From assembly GCF_014281125.1 (NCBI RefSeq), contig NZ_JACOEA010000002.1, positions 62,001 to 126,000 of the forward strand: a DNA stretch of 64,000 nt, read 5' to 3'. The stretch is from Lawsonibacter celer (GTDB lineage Bacteria > Bacillota > Clostridia > Oscillospirales > Oscillospiraceae). The notes beneath the pieces are model-generated. The model was not told where the DNA came from. It worked only from the letters and a program-made list of their open reading frames with translations, and ran no database searches. Made by a program: the position numbers and the translations under genes. This document shows positions 8,055 through 18,852 of the stretch, in pieces (position 1 is the stretch's first letter; every line of letters starts with the position of its first letter).

Positions 8055-8363
8055 TTTTTATTTTTCTCTCATTTTCAGCAAATCCACGAATCCAGATTTT
8101 TTCTGTGCAAAATCATGCATGTTGCTTTTCCTTTAATAGTATATATTAGGCAGATTTCTTTTTCAACCTTATGTATCATATAATCTATTCCAAATATTTT
8201 TGTTATTTTTTGACGTTTTGCACAATTCTCTTGTTTTGAATCGTTTTATTTTTTCTTCCTTTTCCGGACAAACTTTAGCAAAATTGGACTCCCAAGTACA
8301 GAATTGAATTGTTTTAAAAAGTTACAGTTGTTTTTCAGATTAATGATAGTCATAATGGTCCTG

Positions 8364-8398
8364 CAACCATTTGTGGGGGGTCACGAATGGCGGTTCAT
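8364..8398. repeat. 35-bp element, copy B
   Basis: Matches copy A at 27 of 35 positions, sharing CAACCAT, TGTGGGGG and a terminal TTCAT/GTCAT. It ends where a possible -10 (TATGAT) begins, so it covers the -35 region expected for the ABC operon. Confidence 0.5.
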
Positions 8399-8501
8399 AT
8401 GATTCTAGCATTTTCTTAGCGTTCCAAAAACCATGTTAAGCAAAACACAGATTCGCGTCAAAAGGATTCAGCACAACATTTTTTGAAATGGAGGCAACAA
8501 C

Positions 8502-9836
8502 ATGAAGAAACGGTTTCTTGGCATCCTGCTGACAGCAGCGCTCACGCTGTCCCTTCTGGCCGGCTGCGGCAACAGCAGCGGACAGAGCGGCAACACCCAG
8601 TCCCCCGCCCCCACAGGCGGCACCGAGACCCAGACCCCCTCCCCTACCGCCGATAGCGGCGAGACCATCAAGATCGGCGTTCTGGTTCCCCTGACCGGCG
8701 CATTTGCAGCCCTGGGCGTGGATGGCATGGAGGGCACCAAGATGGCCTTCGAGCAGATCGACTATCAGATCGGCGGAAAGACCGTGGAGCTCTTCTTTGA
8801 GGACACCGCCGCCGACCCCGACCTGTGCATCCAGAAGACCAGCCGTCTTGTGGAGCGCGAGGGCGTGGACATCATCCTTGGCCCCCTGTCCGGCGGCGAG
8901 GCCGTTGCCCTGAAGGATTACGCGCCCCAGATCCCCGACACCACCATCATCGTGGCCGGCGCCGCCTCTGAGGACGTGACCATGCGCGGCGTACCCGACA
9001 ACATCTTCCGCACCGCCTATACCGGCGCGCAGACCATGTTTACCTTCGGCGACTATGTGTATGACGAGCTTGGCTACAAAAAGATCGTCACTCTGGCCGA
9101 GGACTATGACTTCCCCTTCTCCCAGGTAGGCGGCTTCCTGCTCAACTACATCCGCAAGGGCGGCGAGTGCCTGAATCGCCTGTGGGTCAACGTGGGCACC
9201 ACCGACTACAGCTCCATCATCGCCCAGATTCCTGCGGACGCCGACGCCATCTATGTGGCCCTGGGCGGCTCGGACGCCATCAACTTTATCAACCAGTTCC
9301 ACGACTATGGCATGGATATCCCCATCCTGGGCGGCTCCATCACCATCGACACCACCATTCTGGCCTCTGAGGCCGGCCACCTGCTGGAGGGCGTGTACGC
9401 CGGCTCCCACTACGCCCAGGTGCTTCCCTACCCCGAGTTCGAGCAGTTCGACAGCGACTTCTCCGAGCGCTACGGCCGAGCCTCTTCCCTGTTTGCCGCG
9501 GACTACTACATCGGCGCCCAGGTCGCCATCCAGGCTCTGGAGGCGGTCAACGGCGATATCTCCGACGCTGACGCCTTCCACCAGGCCATCCTGGACGTGA
9601 AGTACGACAGCCCCCGCGGCCCTTTCAGCTTTGACGAGTACCACAACGTGATTGAAAATGTGTACATTACCCAAGTGCAGAACATTGACGGCGAGCTGCG
9701 CAACGTGGTCGTGGAGACCTACGAGAACCAGACTCAGTTCGGCCCCTATGATCCCGACTGGTATCAGTCCCAGCCCTCTTTCGACCGCGAGAATCCCACC
9801 ATCGACTCCATTATGAGCGCGGAGCTGGCCCAGTAA
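8502..9836 (+). CDS. Substrate-binding lipoprotein of a branched-chain-amino-acid-type ABC importer
   Basis: A 444-residue secreted lipoprotein. The signal peptide ends in a lipobox SLLAGC with Cys22 as the lipidated residue, followed by a Ser/Gly/Pro/Thr-rich linker to about residue 48 and a type I periplasmic-binding fold (TIKIGVLVPLTGAFAALG at the start of the domain). This is the LivK/Peripl_BP_6 group, which binds branched-chain amino acids but also aromatic acids, amides and urea. It starts the plus-strand operon with a GGAGG site. Enzymes of unknown role are encoded in the same operon, so the ligand is probably the substrate of those enzymes rather than leucine. Confidence 0.92.
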   Translation: MKKRFLGILLTAALTLSLLAGCGNSSGQSGNTQSPAPTGGTETQTPSPTADSGETIKIGVLVPLTGAFAALGVDGMEGTKMAFEQIDYQIGGKTVELFFEDTAADPDLCIQKTSRLVEREGVDIILGPLSGGEAVALKDYAPQIPDTTIIVAGAASEDVTMRGVPDNIFRTAYTGAQTMFTFGDYVYDELGYKKIVTLAEDYDFPFSQVGGFLLNYIRKGGECLNRLWVNVGTTDYSSIIAQIPADADAIYVALGGSDAINFINQFHDYGMDIPILGGSITIDTTILASEAGHLLEGVYAGSHYAQVLPYPEFEQFDSDFSERYGRASSLFAADYYIGAQVAIQALEAVNGDISDADAFHQAILDVKYDSPRGPFSFDEYHNVIENVYITQVQNIDGELRNVVVETYENQTQFGPYDPDWYQSQPSFDRENPTIDSIMSAELAQ

Positions 9837-9876
9837 GCTTCCGTGATCGCTCTCGCCAAAGAAAGGAACGAATGGA

Positions 9877-10646
9877 ATGCAAGGCAACACATCCGCACCT
9901 GTCCTTTCTTTACAAGGCGTTTGTAAGAGCTTCGGCGGCGTGCAGGCCGTAAGCAATGTCACCACAGACATTGCTTACGGCGAGCGCCGGCTGTTTATCG
10001 GCACCAACGGGGCCGGAAAGACCACCCTGTTCAACCTGATCGCAGGGGACTTTCCGGCCACCTCGGGCACCATCAAGCTCTTCGGGGAGGATGTGACCCG
10101 CCTCCCGGTCCGCAAGCGTGTAAAGATGGGCATGCGCAGAACCTACCAGACCTCCGCACTCTTTGACGGCCTGACGGTCCGTCAGAACCTGTACCTGGCG
10201 CTTCTGGGCGACAAGGGCACCGCCCATCACCTGAATATGCTGGCCCACCACCGGAAGAACAAGGCGTTTGAGGCTAAGATCCAGCACACCGCCGAAGTCA
10301 TCGCCATGACCGACAAGCTGGATATGCAGGTGGAGTCCCTCTCCCACGGGGAGCGCCGCCAGCTGGAGTTTGGGCTGGCCATTATCACCGAACCCAAGCT
10401 GCTGCTCTTTGACGAGCCCGCAGCCGGCCTGTCCGCAGAGGAGCGCCAGATCATGCTCAAGCTGATCCAGTCCCTGAGCCGGGACATCACCATTGTCATG
10501 ATCGAGCACGACATCGAGCTGGCCTTTGCTATCGCCGACTATGTGGTGGTCATGTTCGACGGCGAGGTGGTGGCCGAGGGCACCGTGGACGAGATCAAGC
10601 AGAACCAGTTGGTACAGCAAATCTATTTGGGGGAGGCCAGCCACAA

Positions 10647-10650
<4 letters not shown>
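9877..10650 (+). CDS. ABC transporter ATP-binding protein, LivG type
   Basis: A 257-residue cytoplasmic ATPase with Walker A GTNGAGKTT (42-50; the usual Pro after Gly is Thr), signature LSHGERRQLEF and Walker B LLLFDEPAAG followed by the switch His in MIEHD. The C-terminal extension is that of the LivG branch. It pairs with the next ATPase to drive import through the LivH/LivM permeases encoded 3.8 kb downstream. Start ATG has an AAAGGA site 41 bases after the binding-protein stop. Confidence 0.93.
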
Positions 10651-11348
<698 letters not shown>

Positions 11349-11401
11349 GCCCGCCCACTATGAATGAGAAAACAACACATTTTTTGAAAGAAGGATGTTT
11401 T

Positions 11402-12235
11402 ATGGTACGTCAGTTCACCCGTAAGGAGATCAACGAGCGCCTGCGCAAAAAGATCGCGGACAAGAAGCCCATCGTCATCGGCGGCGCCGGCATCGGCCTG
11501 GTGGCCAAGATCGCCGACCAGACCGGCATCGACCTGATCATGGGCTACAACACCGGCCCCTTCCGCATGGACGGCCACGGCTCCCTGTCCGGCTATCTGG
11601 CCTACGGCGACTCCAATCTGATGACCCTGATTCTGGGCGAGCACCTGCTGAAGGTCATCAAGGACACCCCCCTCATCGGCGGCATCGGCGCGGCCGACCC
11701 CTACCGGGACATTGATCAGCTCATCGAGCGCATGATGGACATGGGCTTCTCCGGCATCACCAACGTGCCCACCACCGGCCTCTACGACGGCATCTTCCGC
11801 AAGCAGATCGACGCCACCAACCTGGGCTACCCCGAGGAGGTCAAGCTGGTGGAGAACTGCAACAAGCGGGATATCTTCACCGCCGTGTACGCCTTTAACG
11901 AGGAAGAGGCCAAGGCCATGGCCGCCGCTGGCGCCGACCTGATCGGCGCCCATGTGGGCCTGACCCTGGGCGGCACCATCGGCGCCGGCTCCGCGCTGGA
12001 GCTGGATGCGGCCTGCGAGCGTACCCAGAAGATCCTGGAGGCGGCCCGCAGCGAGAACCCCGACATCATCGTGGTCTGCCACGGAGGCCCCTTTGACTAC
12101 CCCGAAAATGTCCAGGTCTGCTTCGACAAGACCGACGTCAACGGCTTCATCGGTGCCTCCAGCGTGGAGCGCCTGCCCGTGGAGAAGGCCATCCGGGAGT
12201 GCATTCAGCAGTTCCAGAACCTGAAGATGAAATAA
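11402..12235 (+). CDS. TIM-barrel protein, PEP-hydrolase-like / Tm-1 C-terminal-domain family (copy 1)
   Basis: Read from the ATG at 11402 with an AAGAAGGA site; the upstream ATG at 11360 has none. The 277-residue product matches the predicted TIM-barrel family called phosphoenolpyruvate hydrolase-like, the fold forming the C-terminal half of plant Tm-1 resistance protein. Recognisable segments are IVIGGAGIGLVAK, LIMGYNTGPFRM, PLIGGIGAADPYRD, GADLIGAHVGLTLGG and CHGGPF. The reaction is unknown; Gly-rich loops and conserved Asp/His suggest ligand or phosphate binding. A paralogue is encoded two genes downstream with the UPF0261 protein between them. Confidence 0.85.
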   Translation: MVRQFTRKEINERLRKKIADKKPIVIGGAGIGLVAKIADQTGIDLIMGYNTGPFRMDGHGSLSGYLAYGDSNLMTLILGEHLLKVIKDTPLIGGIGAADPYRDIDQLIERMMDMGFSGITNVPTTGLYDGIFRKQIDATNLGYPEEVKLVENCNKRDIFTAVYAFNEEEAKAMAAAGADLIGAHVGLTLGGTIGAGSALELDAACERTQKILEAARSENPDIIVVCHGGPFDYPENVQVCFDKTDVNGFIGASSVERLPVEKAIRECIQQFQNLKMK

Positions 12236-12250
12236 AATAAGCCCTTAACG

Positions 12251-12290
12251 CGGAGCGGACGCCGGACCGAACCCTGGGGCGTCCGCTCCG
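12251..12290. other. Intra-operon GC hairpin without U-tract
   Basis: A 13-base-pair perfect stem (12251-12263 with 12278-12290) in the 106-base gap between two operon genes. No T-run follows, so a transcript-stability or processing element is likelier than a terminator. Confidence 0.5.
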
Positions 12291-12341
12291 GACGCATTCG
12301 GAACCCGCCGCAAAAATCCCCCAAGATAGGAGAAATGCACA

Positions 12342-13595
12342 ATGGCAACTGTCGTTTTGGTCGGCACCCTGGACACCAAGGGCGTGGAGTACGGCTTTGT
12401 AAAGGAATGCATCCAGGAGACCGGCTGTGAAGTCATCGTCGTGGATACCGGCGTTCTGGGGGAGCCCCCCTTCCCGCCGGACATTTCCGCCGCAGAGGTC
12501 GTGGGGATGGGGGGCGTGGACCTACAGAGCATCCGCTACGGCCGGGAGGGCAGCGATACCCGCGCCGTGGCCATTGAGGCCATGAGCCGCGGGCTGGAGG
12601 TCTGCCTGGCCAAACTGGTAGCCGAGGGCCGCTGCGACGCCGTCTTCGGCATGGGCGGCTCCGGCGGCACCAACATCCTCAGCGCGGCCATGAAAACCCT
12701 GCCCCTGGGCATGCCCAAGCTGCTGCTGTCCACCATGATGTCCGGAGACGTGCGTCCCTATGTGGGCGGCACCGATATGGCGATGATGTATTCCGTGACC
12801 GATATCGCCGGACTCAACAGCTTCTCCCGCCTGATCTTGGCCAACGCCGCCCACGCCGCCGCGGGCATGGCCAGCTACCGCGCCGCCGCCCTGGAGAAGT
12901 CCCAAGGCGCGAAAAAGCCCCTGGTGGGCATCACCATGTTCGGCATCACCACCCCCGGCGTGCTGCACATGCGGGACCTGCTGGAGGAAAAGGGCTTTGA
13001 GACCATCGTGTTCCACGCCACAGGCTCGGGCGGCATGGCCATGGAGGACATGATCCGCCACGGCTTTATTGACGGAGTCATTGACTTCACCACCACCGAG
13101 CTGTGCGATTACAACTACGGCGGCGCATTCAGCGCCGGCCCTGACCGGCTGACCGCCGCGGGCGAGCGGGGCATCCCCCAGGTCATTGTCCCCGGTGCCC
13201 TTGAGGTGCTCAACTTCAACGGCGTGGCCTGTGTGCCCCCGGACAAAAACATCCCCAGCCGGAAACTCATCATCCACAACCCCACTGTGTGCGCCGTCAA
13301 GGCCACCGACGAGGAATTGACGGCCCTCGGCACGGAGCTGGGCAGCAAGGCCGCCAGGGCCAAGGGTCCCACCGAAGTCCTGCTCCCCCTGGGCGGCCTG
13401 GACAAGTATGAGGCACCAGGCGGCCCCTGGGAGAGCGAGGAGAGCGACCGCGTGCTCTTTGACGCCATCCACAGGGCCGTTGACGGCGCGGTTCCGGTCC
13501 GCGAGCTGGAGGGCAATATCAACGACCCGGTCTTTTCTGAGGCGGCGGTAGACACCTTCCTGCGGCTGTGGGGCGACACGAACCGAGGTGCCTGA
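12342..13595 (+). CDS. UPF0261 / Tm-1-like ATP-binding domain protein
   Basis: A 417-residue protein of the UPF0261 family, homologous to the N-terminal ATP-binding half of tomato Tm-1. It opens with VVLVGTLDTKGVEYGFV, the family hallmark, and has the Gly-rich FGMGGSGGTNI and VFHATGSGGMAMEDMI loops thought to bind nucleotide. In plants and some bacteria this domain is fused to the TIM barrel encoded here on each side, so the products probably form one complex or consecutive steps. Enzymatic function is not established in this family. The operon context with an importer points to small-molecule catabolism. Start has an AGGAG site. Confidence 0.88.
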   Translation: MATVVLVGTLDTKGVEYGFVKECIQETGCEVIVVDTGVLGEPPFPPDISAAEVVGMGGVDLQSIRYGREGSDTRAVAIEAMSRGLEVCLAKLVAEGRCDAVFGMGGSGGTNILSAAMKTLPLGMPKLLLSTMMSGDVRPYVGGTDMAMMYSVTDIAGLNSFSRLILANAAHAAAGMASYRAAALEKSQGAKKPLVGITMFGITTPGVLHMRDLLEEKGFETIVFHATGSGGMAMEDMIRHGFIDGVIDFTTTELCDYNYGGAFSAGPDRLTAAGERGIPQVIVPGALEVLNFNGVACVPPDKNIPSRKLIIHNPTVCAVKATDEELTALGTELGSKAARAKGPTEVLLPLGGLDKYEAPGGPWESEESDRVLFDAIHRAVDGAVPVRELEGNINDPVFSEAAVDTFLRLWGDTNRGA

Positions 13596-13596
13596 C

Positions 13597-14430
13597 ATGA
13601 CAAAAGAAACGTATATCAGCCAGCTTCTGGCCCGGGCCGACCAGGGCGAATGCATCATTGTGGCGGGCGTAGGCTGCGGCCTGACCGCCAAGGGCGCAGT
13701 CGGCGGCGGGGCCGACCTGCTGTGCGCCTACAACACCGCGTCCTACCGCATCCAGGGCCTGCCCACCGCGCTGGCCTTCCTCCCCTACGACGACTGCAAC
13801 GCGCTTGCCTTTTCCATCGCGCCCCAGGTAGTCGCCGCCGCCGGGGGCATTCCAGTGGCCCTGGGCCTGGGCGCCCACGACCCCCGCCGGGACCTGGAGC
13901 GCCTGGTGGACCAGGCCGTGGAGCTGGGCGCGGCCGGCGTCACCAACGAGCCCTTCCTGGGCATGTACGAGGGCGACCTGCGCCGCCAGATGGAGGCCTC
14001 CGGCTTCGGCTTCAGCCGCGAGGTGGAGCTGATCCGCATTGCCAGCCGCAAGGGCCTGACCACGCTGGGCTATGTGTTCACCCCGGAGGAGGCCGTGGCC
14101 ATGGCAGACGCGGGCGTGGACCTGATCGGCGCCATGGTAGGCGGTGTGACCAGCGGCGGCAGCGCCGGCGGGGCCGCCACCATTGACCTGTCCGATGCCA
14201 TCCGTACCATTGAGCGCATCATCCACGCGCTGGACCGCACCGGCCGGCGGATCCCCGTGCTGCCTCACGGGGGACCGCTGAACGATGTGGCGCCGGTGCA
14301 GGAGGTCTTTCGCCGCACCCGCGCCATGGGCTACGTCACCGGCTCCACCGGCGAGCGTGTGCCCACTGAGCGCGCTGTGCGGGAAAAGATCGTGGCCTTC
14401 AAGGCCATACGGAGAGGGGTGTCCGGGTGA
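13597..14430 (+). CDS. TIM-barrel protein, PEP-hydrolase-like / Tm-1 C-terminal-domain family (copy 2)
   Basis: Read from the ATG at 13597 with GAGGTG six bases upstream, one base after the UPF0261 stop; a GTG at 13588 is in frame but overlaps that site. The 277-residue product has the same length as copy 1 and corresponding motifs (IIVAGVGCGLTAK, LLCAYNTASYR, GLGAHDPRRDLER, GVDLIGAMVGGVTSGG, LPHGGPLND) but is clearly diverged, so the two copies probably differ in substrate or form a heteromer. The LivH gene starts within its stop codon. Confidence 0.85.
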   Translation: MTKETYISQLLARADQGECIIVAGVGCGLTAKGAVGGGADLLCAYNTASYRIQGLPTALAFLPYDDCNALAFSIAPQVVAAAGGIPVALGLGAHDPRRDLERLVDQAVELGAAGVTNEPFLGMYEGDLRRQMEASGFGFSREVELIRIASRKGLTTLGYVFTPEEAVAMADAGVDLIGAMVGGVTSGGSAGGAATIDLSDAIRTIERIIHALDRTGRRIPVLPHGGPLNDVAPVQEVFRRTRAMGYVTGSTGERVPTERAVREKIVAFKAIRRGVSG

Positions 14431-15290
14431 ATCAGGCGTTTATCATCGCAATGAACGGCATCACCTACGGCGGCCTGCTCTTTATGTGCGCCAGCGGTCT
14501 GACCCTGGTGTTTGGCCTAATGCAGGTGGTCAACATGAGCCACGGCATCTTCTACCTGGTGGGCGCCTACATTGGCCTGACAGTCCAGCAGGGCACGGGC
14601 AGCTGGCTGCTGGGCATCCTCGCCGGCGGCGTAGTGACCGCCGTGGTGGCCCTTTTGCTGAAGATCTCCCTGTTCGAGCGGGTGCTGGGCGACAGCCAGC
14701 GTGAGACGCTGCTCACCCTGGGCATCAATCTGATCATCAGCGATCTGCTGCTGGCCGCCTTTGGGGGCACCCCCCGCAACGTGGTGGCACCCGACACCAT
14801 CCGCACCAGCATCAATCTGGGCATATCCCGCTACCCCCTCATCCGTATCATCATCCTGGCCATCGCCATCGCGGAGGGCATTCTTCTGTTTCTGCTCATC
14901 CGCAAAACCCGCATGGGGCAGTACATTCGCGCCGGTGTGGACAACAAGGCCATGACCTCCGCCCTGGGCGTAAACATCAAGTTGGTCTTTACCTTCGTCT
15001 TTATTCTGGGCGGTTTTCTGGCCGGCACCAGCGGTGTGCTGGGCGGTACCTTTATGTCCTTTACCCAGGGCTTTGACGCCACGATTCTGACCTATTCCCT
15101 GGTGGTGGTCATCATCGGCGGCATCGGCAGTCTGGGCGGCGCGGCTCTGGGCGCGCTGATGGTGGGTCTCATCGACAGCATCACCAAGGCGCTCATCCCC
15201 AACCTGTCCATGATCAGCATCTTCGGCGCCCTCATGGTGGTGCTGGCCTTCCGGCCCAACGGCCTGCTGGGAAAGGGGGCAAAACGATGA
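14427..15290 (+). CDS. ABC transporter permease, LivH type
   Basis: A 287-residue polytopic membrane protein of the LivH branch (about eight transmembrane segments), with NGITYGGLLFMCASGLTLVF at the start and the conserved cytoplasmic coupling segment GQYIRAGVDNKAMTSALGV. It starts with GTG overlapping the upstream TGA (GTGA). It forms the channel together with the next gene product. Confidence 0.92.
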   Translation: MNQAFIIAMNGITYGGLLFMCASGLTLVFGLMQVVNMSHGIFYLVGAYIGLTVQQGTGSWLLGILAGGVVTAVVALLLKISLFERVLGDSQRETLLTLGINLIISDLLLAAFGGTPRNVVAPDTIRTSINLGISRYPLIRIIILAIAIAEGILLFLLIRKTRMGQYIRAGVDNKAMTSALGVNIKLVFTFVFILGGFLAGTSGVLGGTFMSFTQGFDATILTYSLVVVIIGGIGSLGGAALGALMVGLIDSITKALIPNLSMISIFGALMVVLAFRPNGLLGKGAKR

Positions 15291-16246
15291 GCAATCCTTT
15301 GCTGCGGCAGAAGCGCCCCATCGGTACCTGGATCATTCTGATCGTGATCGTGCTGCTGGCCCTGGCTCCCCTGGGCCTGTCCAGCTTCTCCGTGTTCCTG
15401 CTCTCCCGCATCCTGTTTATGGGGCTGGCGGCCATGAGCCTGTATGTCCTTATGGGCCTGGGCGGTATGCTCTCTTTCGCCCAGATGGGCTTTTTCGGCG
15501 TGACTGCCTACTCCATCGGCATCACCACCACCAAGCTGGGGTGGAGCTTCGGCGCGGGCATTGTCTTCGGCATTATTATGGTTCTGGTGGTGACGGCGGT
15601 TTTCGCCCTGATCGCCATCCGCACCTCCGGCAACTACTTTCTGATGATCACCCTGGCCTTTGGACAGATGCTCTATCTGGCGGCTCTCCAGTGGGTGGAG
15701 CTCACCGGCGGCTTCAGCGGCACCACCGCCATCCCAGTCTGGTCCTTCCTCTCCACCCGCACCCCCATGTACTATATGATCTTTGCCGTAGTGCTGGCCT
15801 GCTACCTGTTTCTAAAGCGGGTAACCGTCTCCTCCTTCGGCATCGCACTCCAGGGTGTGCGGGACAACCCCGCCAAGATGGCAGCGCTGGGCTTCAACAC
15901 CCAGCTGCTGCGCTATGTGGCTATGTTGCTCTCCGGCCTGATGGCCGGACTGTCCGGAATGCTTTCCGTCATGTTCTACACGATGATTTCCCCCAATACC
16001 CTGGTGATGACCAACTCCATTATGATTATGTTCATGGTGCTGGTGGGCGGCTCCAAGAAGCTGGAAGGCGCGCTGCTGGGCTCGGCCATCTATCTGGTCA
16101 TGCAGGATTTTGTCAGCCAGTATACCGAGCGCTACCAGATCATCATCGGCGTATTCTTCATCATCGTGGTGCTCTGCCTGCCCCAGGGCTTCCTGGGCCT
16201 TAAGCTTCGCGGCCGCAGAACCAAGAAGGCTGGCGCCGCGCCATGA
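15287..16246 (+). CDS. ABC transporter permease, LivM type
   Basis: A 319-residue polytopic membrane protein of the LivM branch, with [20 protein letters not shown] near the first third and the coupling motif [19 protein letters not shown]. Its ATG overlaps the LivH stop (ATGA) and has AAAGGGGG upstream. It is the last gene of the operon; a strong terminator follows at 16267. Confidence 0.92.
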   Translation: MSNPLLRQKRPIGTWIILIVIVLLALAPLGLSSFSVFLLSRILFMGLAAMSLYVLMGLGGMLSFAQMGFFGVTAYSIGITTTKLGWSFGAGIVFGIIMVLVVTAVFALIAIRTSGNYFLMITLAFGQMLYLAALQWVELTGGFSGTTAIPVWSFLSTRTPMYYMIFAVVLACYLFLKRVTVSSFGIALQGVRDNPAKMAALGFNTQLLRYVAMLLSGLMAGLSGMLSVMFYTMISPNTLVMTNSIMIMFMVLVGGSKKLEGALLGSAIYLVMQDFVSQYTERYQIIIGVFFIIVVLCLPQGFLGLKLRGRRTKKAGAAP

Positions 16247-16266
16247 CCCTATCACATATCCGCAGG

Positions 16267-16309
16267 AAGGGGAGACCTCTCTTCAAAACAGAGAGGTCTC
16301 CCCTTTTTT
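16267..16309 (+). terminator. Terminator of the ABC / Tm-1-like operon
   Basis: Perfect stem AAGGGGAGACCTCTC with its complement, nine-base loop, followed by six T residues. Confidence 0.88.
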
Positions 16310-16365
16310 CGTCCGTGCACACCGGCCCGCCCTGCGGCATACGATGTGCTGGAGGTTATGCCATT

Positions 16366-17433
<1,068 letters not shown>

Positions 17434-17444
17434 TCCAAATCTGC

Positions 17445-17490
17445 AAAAAACGGCATTGGCCGCCCTTTCGGGCGGCCAATGCCGTCTCTT
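17445..17490. terminator. Bidirectional terminator between collagen-like gene and gtrA
   Basis: A 16-base-pair perfect stem with TTTC loop (17450-17465 with 17470-17485), A6 before it and a CTCTTT after it. It serves both convergent genes, with the better T-run on the minus strand. Confidence 0.85.
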
Positions 17491-17501
17491 TAGAAATCGC
17501 C

Positions 17502-17903
17502 CTACCCCTTGCGAAAGGCGAAAAAGCGCTGTCCAAAATAGTTGAGCACTGTATACAGGCACATGCCGCCCAGCTTGGTCAGCCGCTCCTGCCAAAGGCG
17601 GGACAGGCTGGTGCGTCCCAACACCCAGCCCGCGATGGGCTGGGCCAGGGCATAGGCCAGCACATAGCACACCGCCACATTGACCGCGAATTTCACCGCC
17701 GAGCGCTTCAGGGTCTCCTCGCTCTTGAAGGTAAACGAGCGGTTGAGAAAAAAGCTCATCACCGCGCCGGCCACATAGGCAATGGCGGTGGAGGGCCAAT
17801 AGCCCAGCCCCTCCAGCAGAAACATGAGCACCATGGACAGCAGGGTATTGCCCACCCCCACCAGCAGAAACTTGGGGATGCTTTTATCAATCAGCTTGGC
17901 CAT
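17502..17903 (-). CDS. GtrA-like four-helix membrane protein
   Basis: Read from the ATG at 17903, seven bases after GGAGG; the first ATG at 17909 abuts that site. The 133-residue protein has four transmembrane helices and the GtrA signature (FLLVGVGNTLLSMVLMF, YVAGAVMSFFLNRSFTF, KLGGMCLYTVLNYFGQRF). GtrA proteins are thought to help flip undecaprenyl-phosphate-linked sugars across the membrane. It overlaps the glycosyltransferase gene upstream by 17 bases and acts with it. Confidence 0.9.
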   Translation of the reverse strand: MAKLIDKSIPKFLLVGVGNTLLSMVLMFLLEGLGYWPSTAIAYVAGAVMSFFLNRSFTFKSEETLKRSAVKFAVNVAVCYVLAYALAQPIAGWVLGRTSLSRLWQERLTKLGGMCLYTVLNYFGQRFFAFRKG

Positions 17904-18852
17904 CTTCATCCTCCAGCACCTGGCGGATCAAAAAGCGGGGCCGCCCCTTGGTCTCCAGATAGATCTTTCCGATATACTCCCCGATGACGCCCAGAGAGAG
18001 CAGGATCAGCCCCCCGATGGCCCACACGGAGCAGATGACGCTGGCCCAGCCGGCCACGGTCATCCCCAGGGCCCACTGAGCGATAAACACCACCAGCATC
18101 ACAAGGCTCACCAGAAAAATGAGCACCCCCAGCAATGTGATGTACCGGATGGGCTTGGTGGACAGGCTGGTGATGCCCTCCATGGCAAAGGCGAGCATCT
18201 TCTTCAGCGGGTATTTGCTCTCCCCGGCAAAACGCTCCCCCCGCTCATACTCCACCGTGGCGGTGGTGTAACCGATCATTGGCACGATGCCCCGGAGGAA
18301 GAGGTTGACCTCCTTAAACTGCTCCAGCCCCTCCAGGGCCCGGCGGGACATCAGGCGGTAGTCGGCGTGGTTGAACACGGTCTCCGCCCCCAGCTTGTTC
18401 ATCACGCGGTAAAAGCCCTCGGCGGTAAAGCGCTTGAAAAAAGTATCCTTTTCCCGGCTGGAACGGACGCCGTAGACGATGTCGCACCCGGCATAATACT
18501 GGTCCAGCATGGCGTCCACCGCGTTAATATCGTCCTGCAGATCCGCGTCCATAGAGATGGCCATGTCACAGCGGTCCTTGGCGGTCATCAGCCCGGCCAG
18601 CAGGGCGTTCTGATGCCCCCGGTTTCGAGTCAGGTTGACGCCGGAGAAAAGCGCGCAGTCCCGGTGCAGGGCCTCAATGGTTTCCCACGTCCGGTCCCTG
18701 GAGCCGTCGTTGACCAAAAGCACCCGGCTGGCCGACGCGATTCTGTCCGCCGCCATCAGCGCCTCCAGCTTGGCCCGCAGGCGGCGCGCCGTCTCGGGCA
18801 ACACCTCTTCCTCATTATAGCACGGGACCACAACGTAAAGGATGTCCGGCAT
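17887..18852 (-). CDS. GT2 polyprenyl-phosphate glycosyltransferase (GtrB/DPM1-like)
   Basis: Read from the ATG at 18852 with AAGGA seven bases upstream. A 321-residue enzyme: GT-A domain about 1-230 with VVVPCYNEEEVLP, the DxD region AISMDADLQDD and NRGHQNALLAG, then two C-terminal transmembrane helices (about 235-300). This is the undecaprenyl-phosphate sugar transferase (GtrB/YkoT/Csb) layout, which loads glucose or a related sugar onto the lipid carrier at the inner membrane face. GtrA then flips it and a third membrane transferase normally uses it; that third partner seems truncated here. Confidence 0.9.
   Translation of the reverse strand: MPDILYVVVPCYNEEEVLPETARRLRAKLEALMAADRIASASRVLLVNDGSRDRTWETIEALHRDCALFSGVNLTRNRGHQNALLAGLMTAKDRCDMAISMDADLQDDINAVDAMLDQYYAGCDIVYGVRSSREKDTFFKRFTAEGFYRVMNKLGAETVFNHADYRLMSRRALEGLEQFKEVNLFLRGIVPMIGYTTATVEYERGERFAGESKYPLKKMLAFAMEGITSLSTKPIRYITLLGVLIFLVSLVMLVVFIAQWALGMTVAGWASVICSVWAIGGLILLSLGVIGEYIGKIYLETKGRPRFLIRQVLEDEDGQAD

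Larger units (their letters stand above)
8018..8501. other. AT-rich divergent regulatory region between lacI-SBP and the ABC operon
   Basis: A 484-base stretch with no supportable gene. It is markedly AT-rich between about 8040 and 8360 compared with its GC-rich flanks. It holds an AAACGTTT palindrome near the lacI start and copy B of the 35-bp element. A TATGAT at 8398-8403 could be a -10 for the plus operon, but no good -35 stands 17 bases before it, which would suit activator-dependent expression. Confidence 0.6.

Noticed and set aside
8436-9971. A 511-codon minus-strand frame
   Set aside because: Antisense to the binding-protein gene; Gly/Val/His-rich shadow composition.
11360-11401. ATG at 11360 as start of the first TIM-barrel gene
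   Set aside because: No ribosome site; ATG 11402 has AAGAAGGA and gives the same length as the paralogue.
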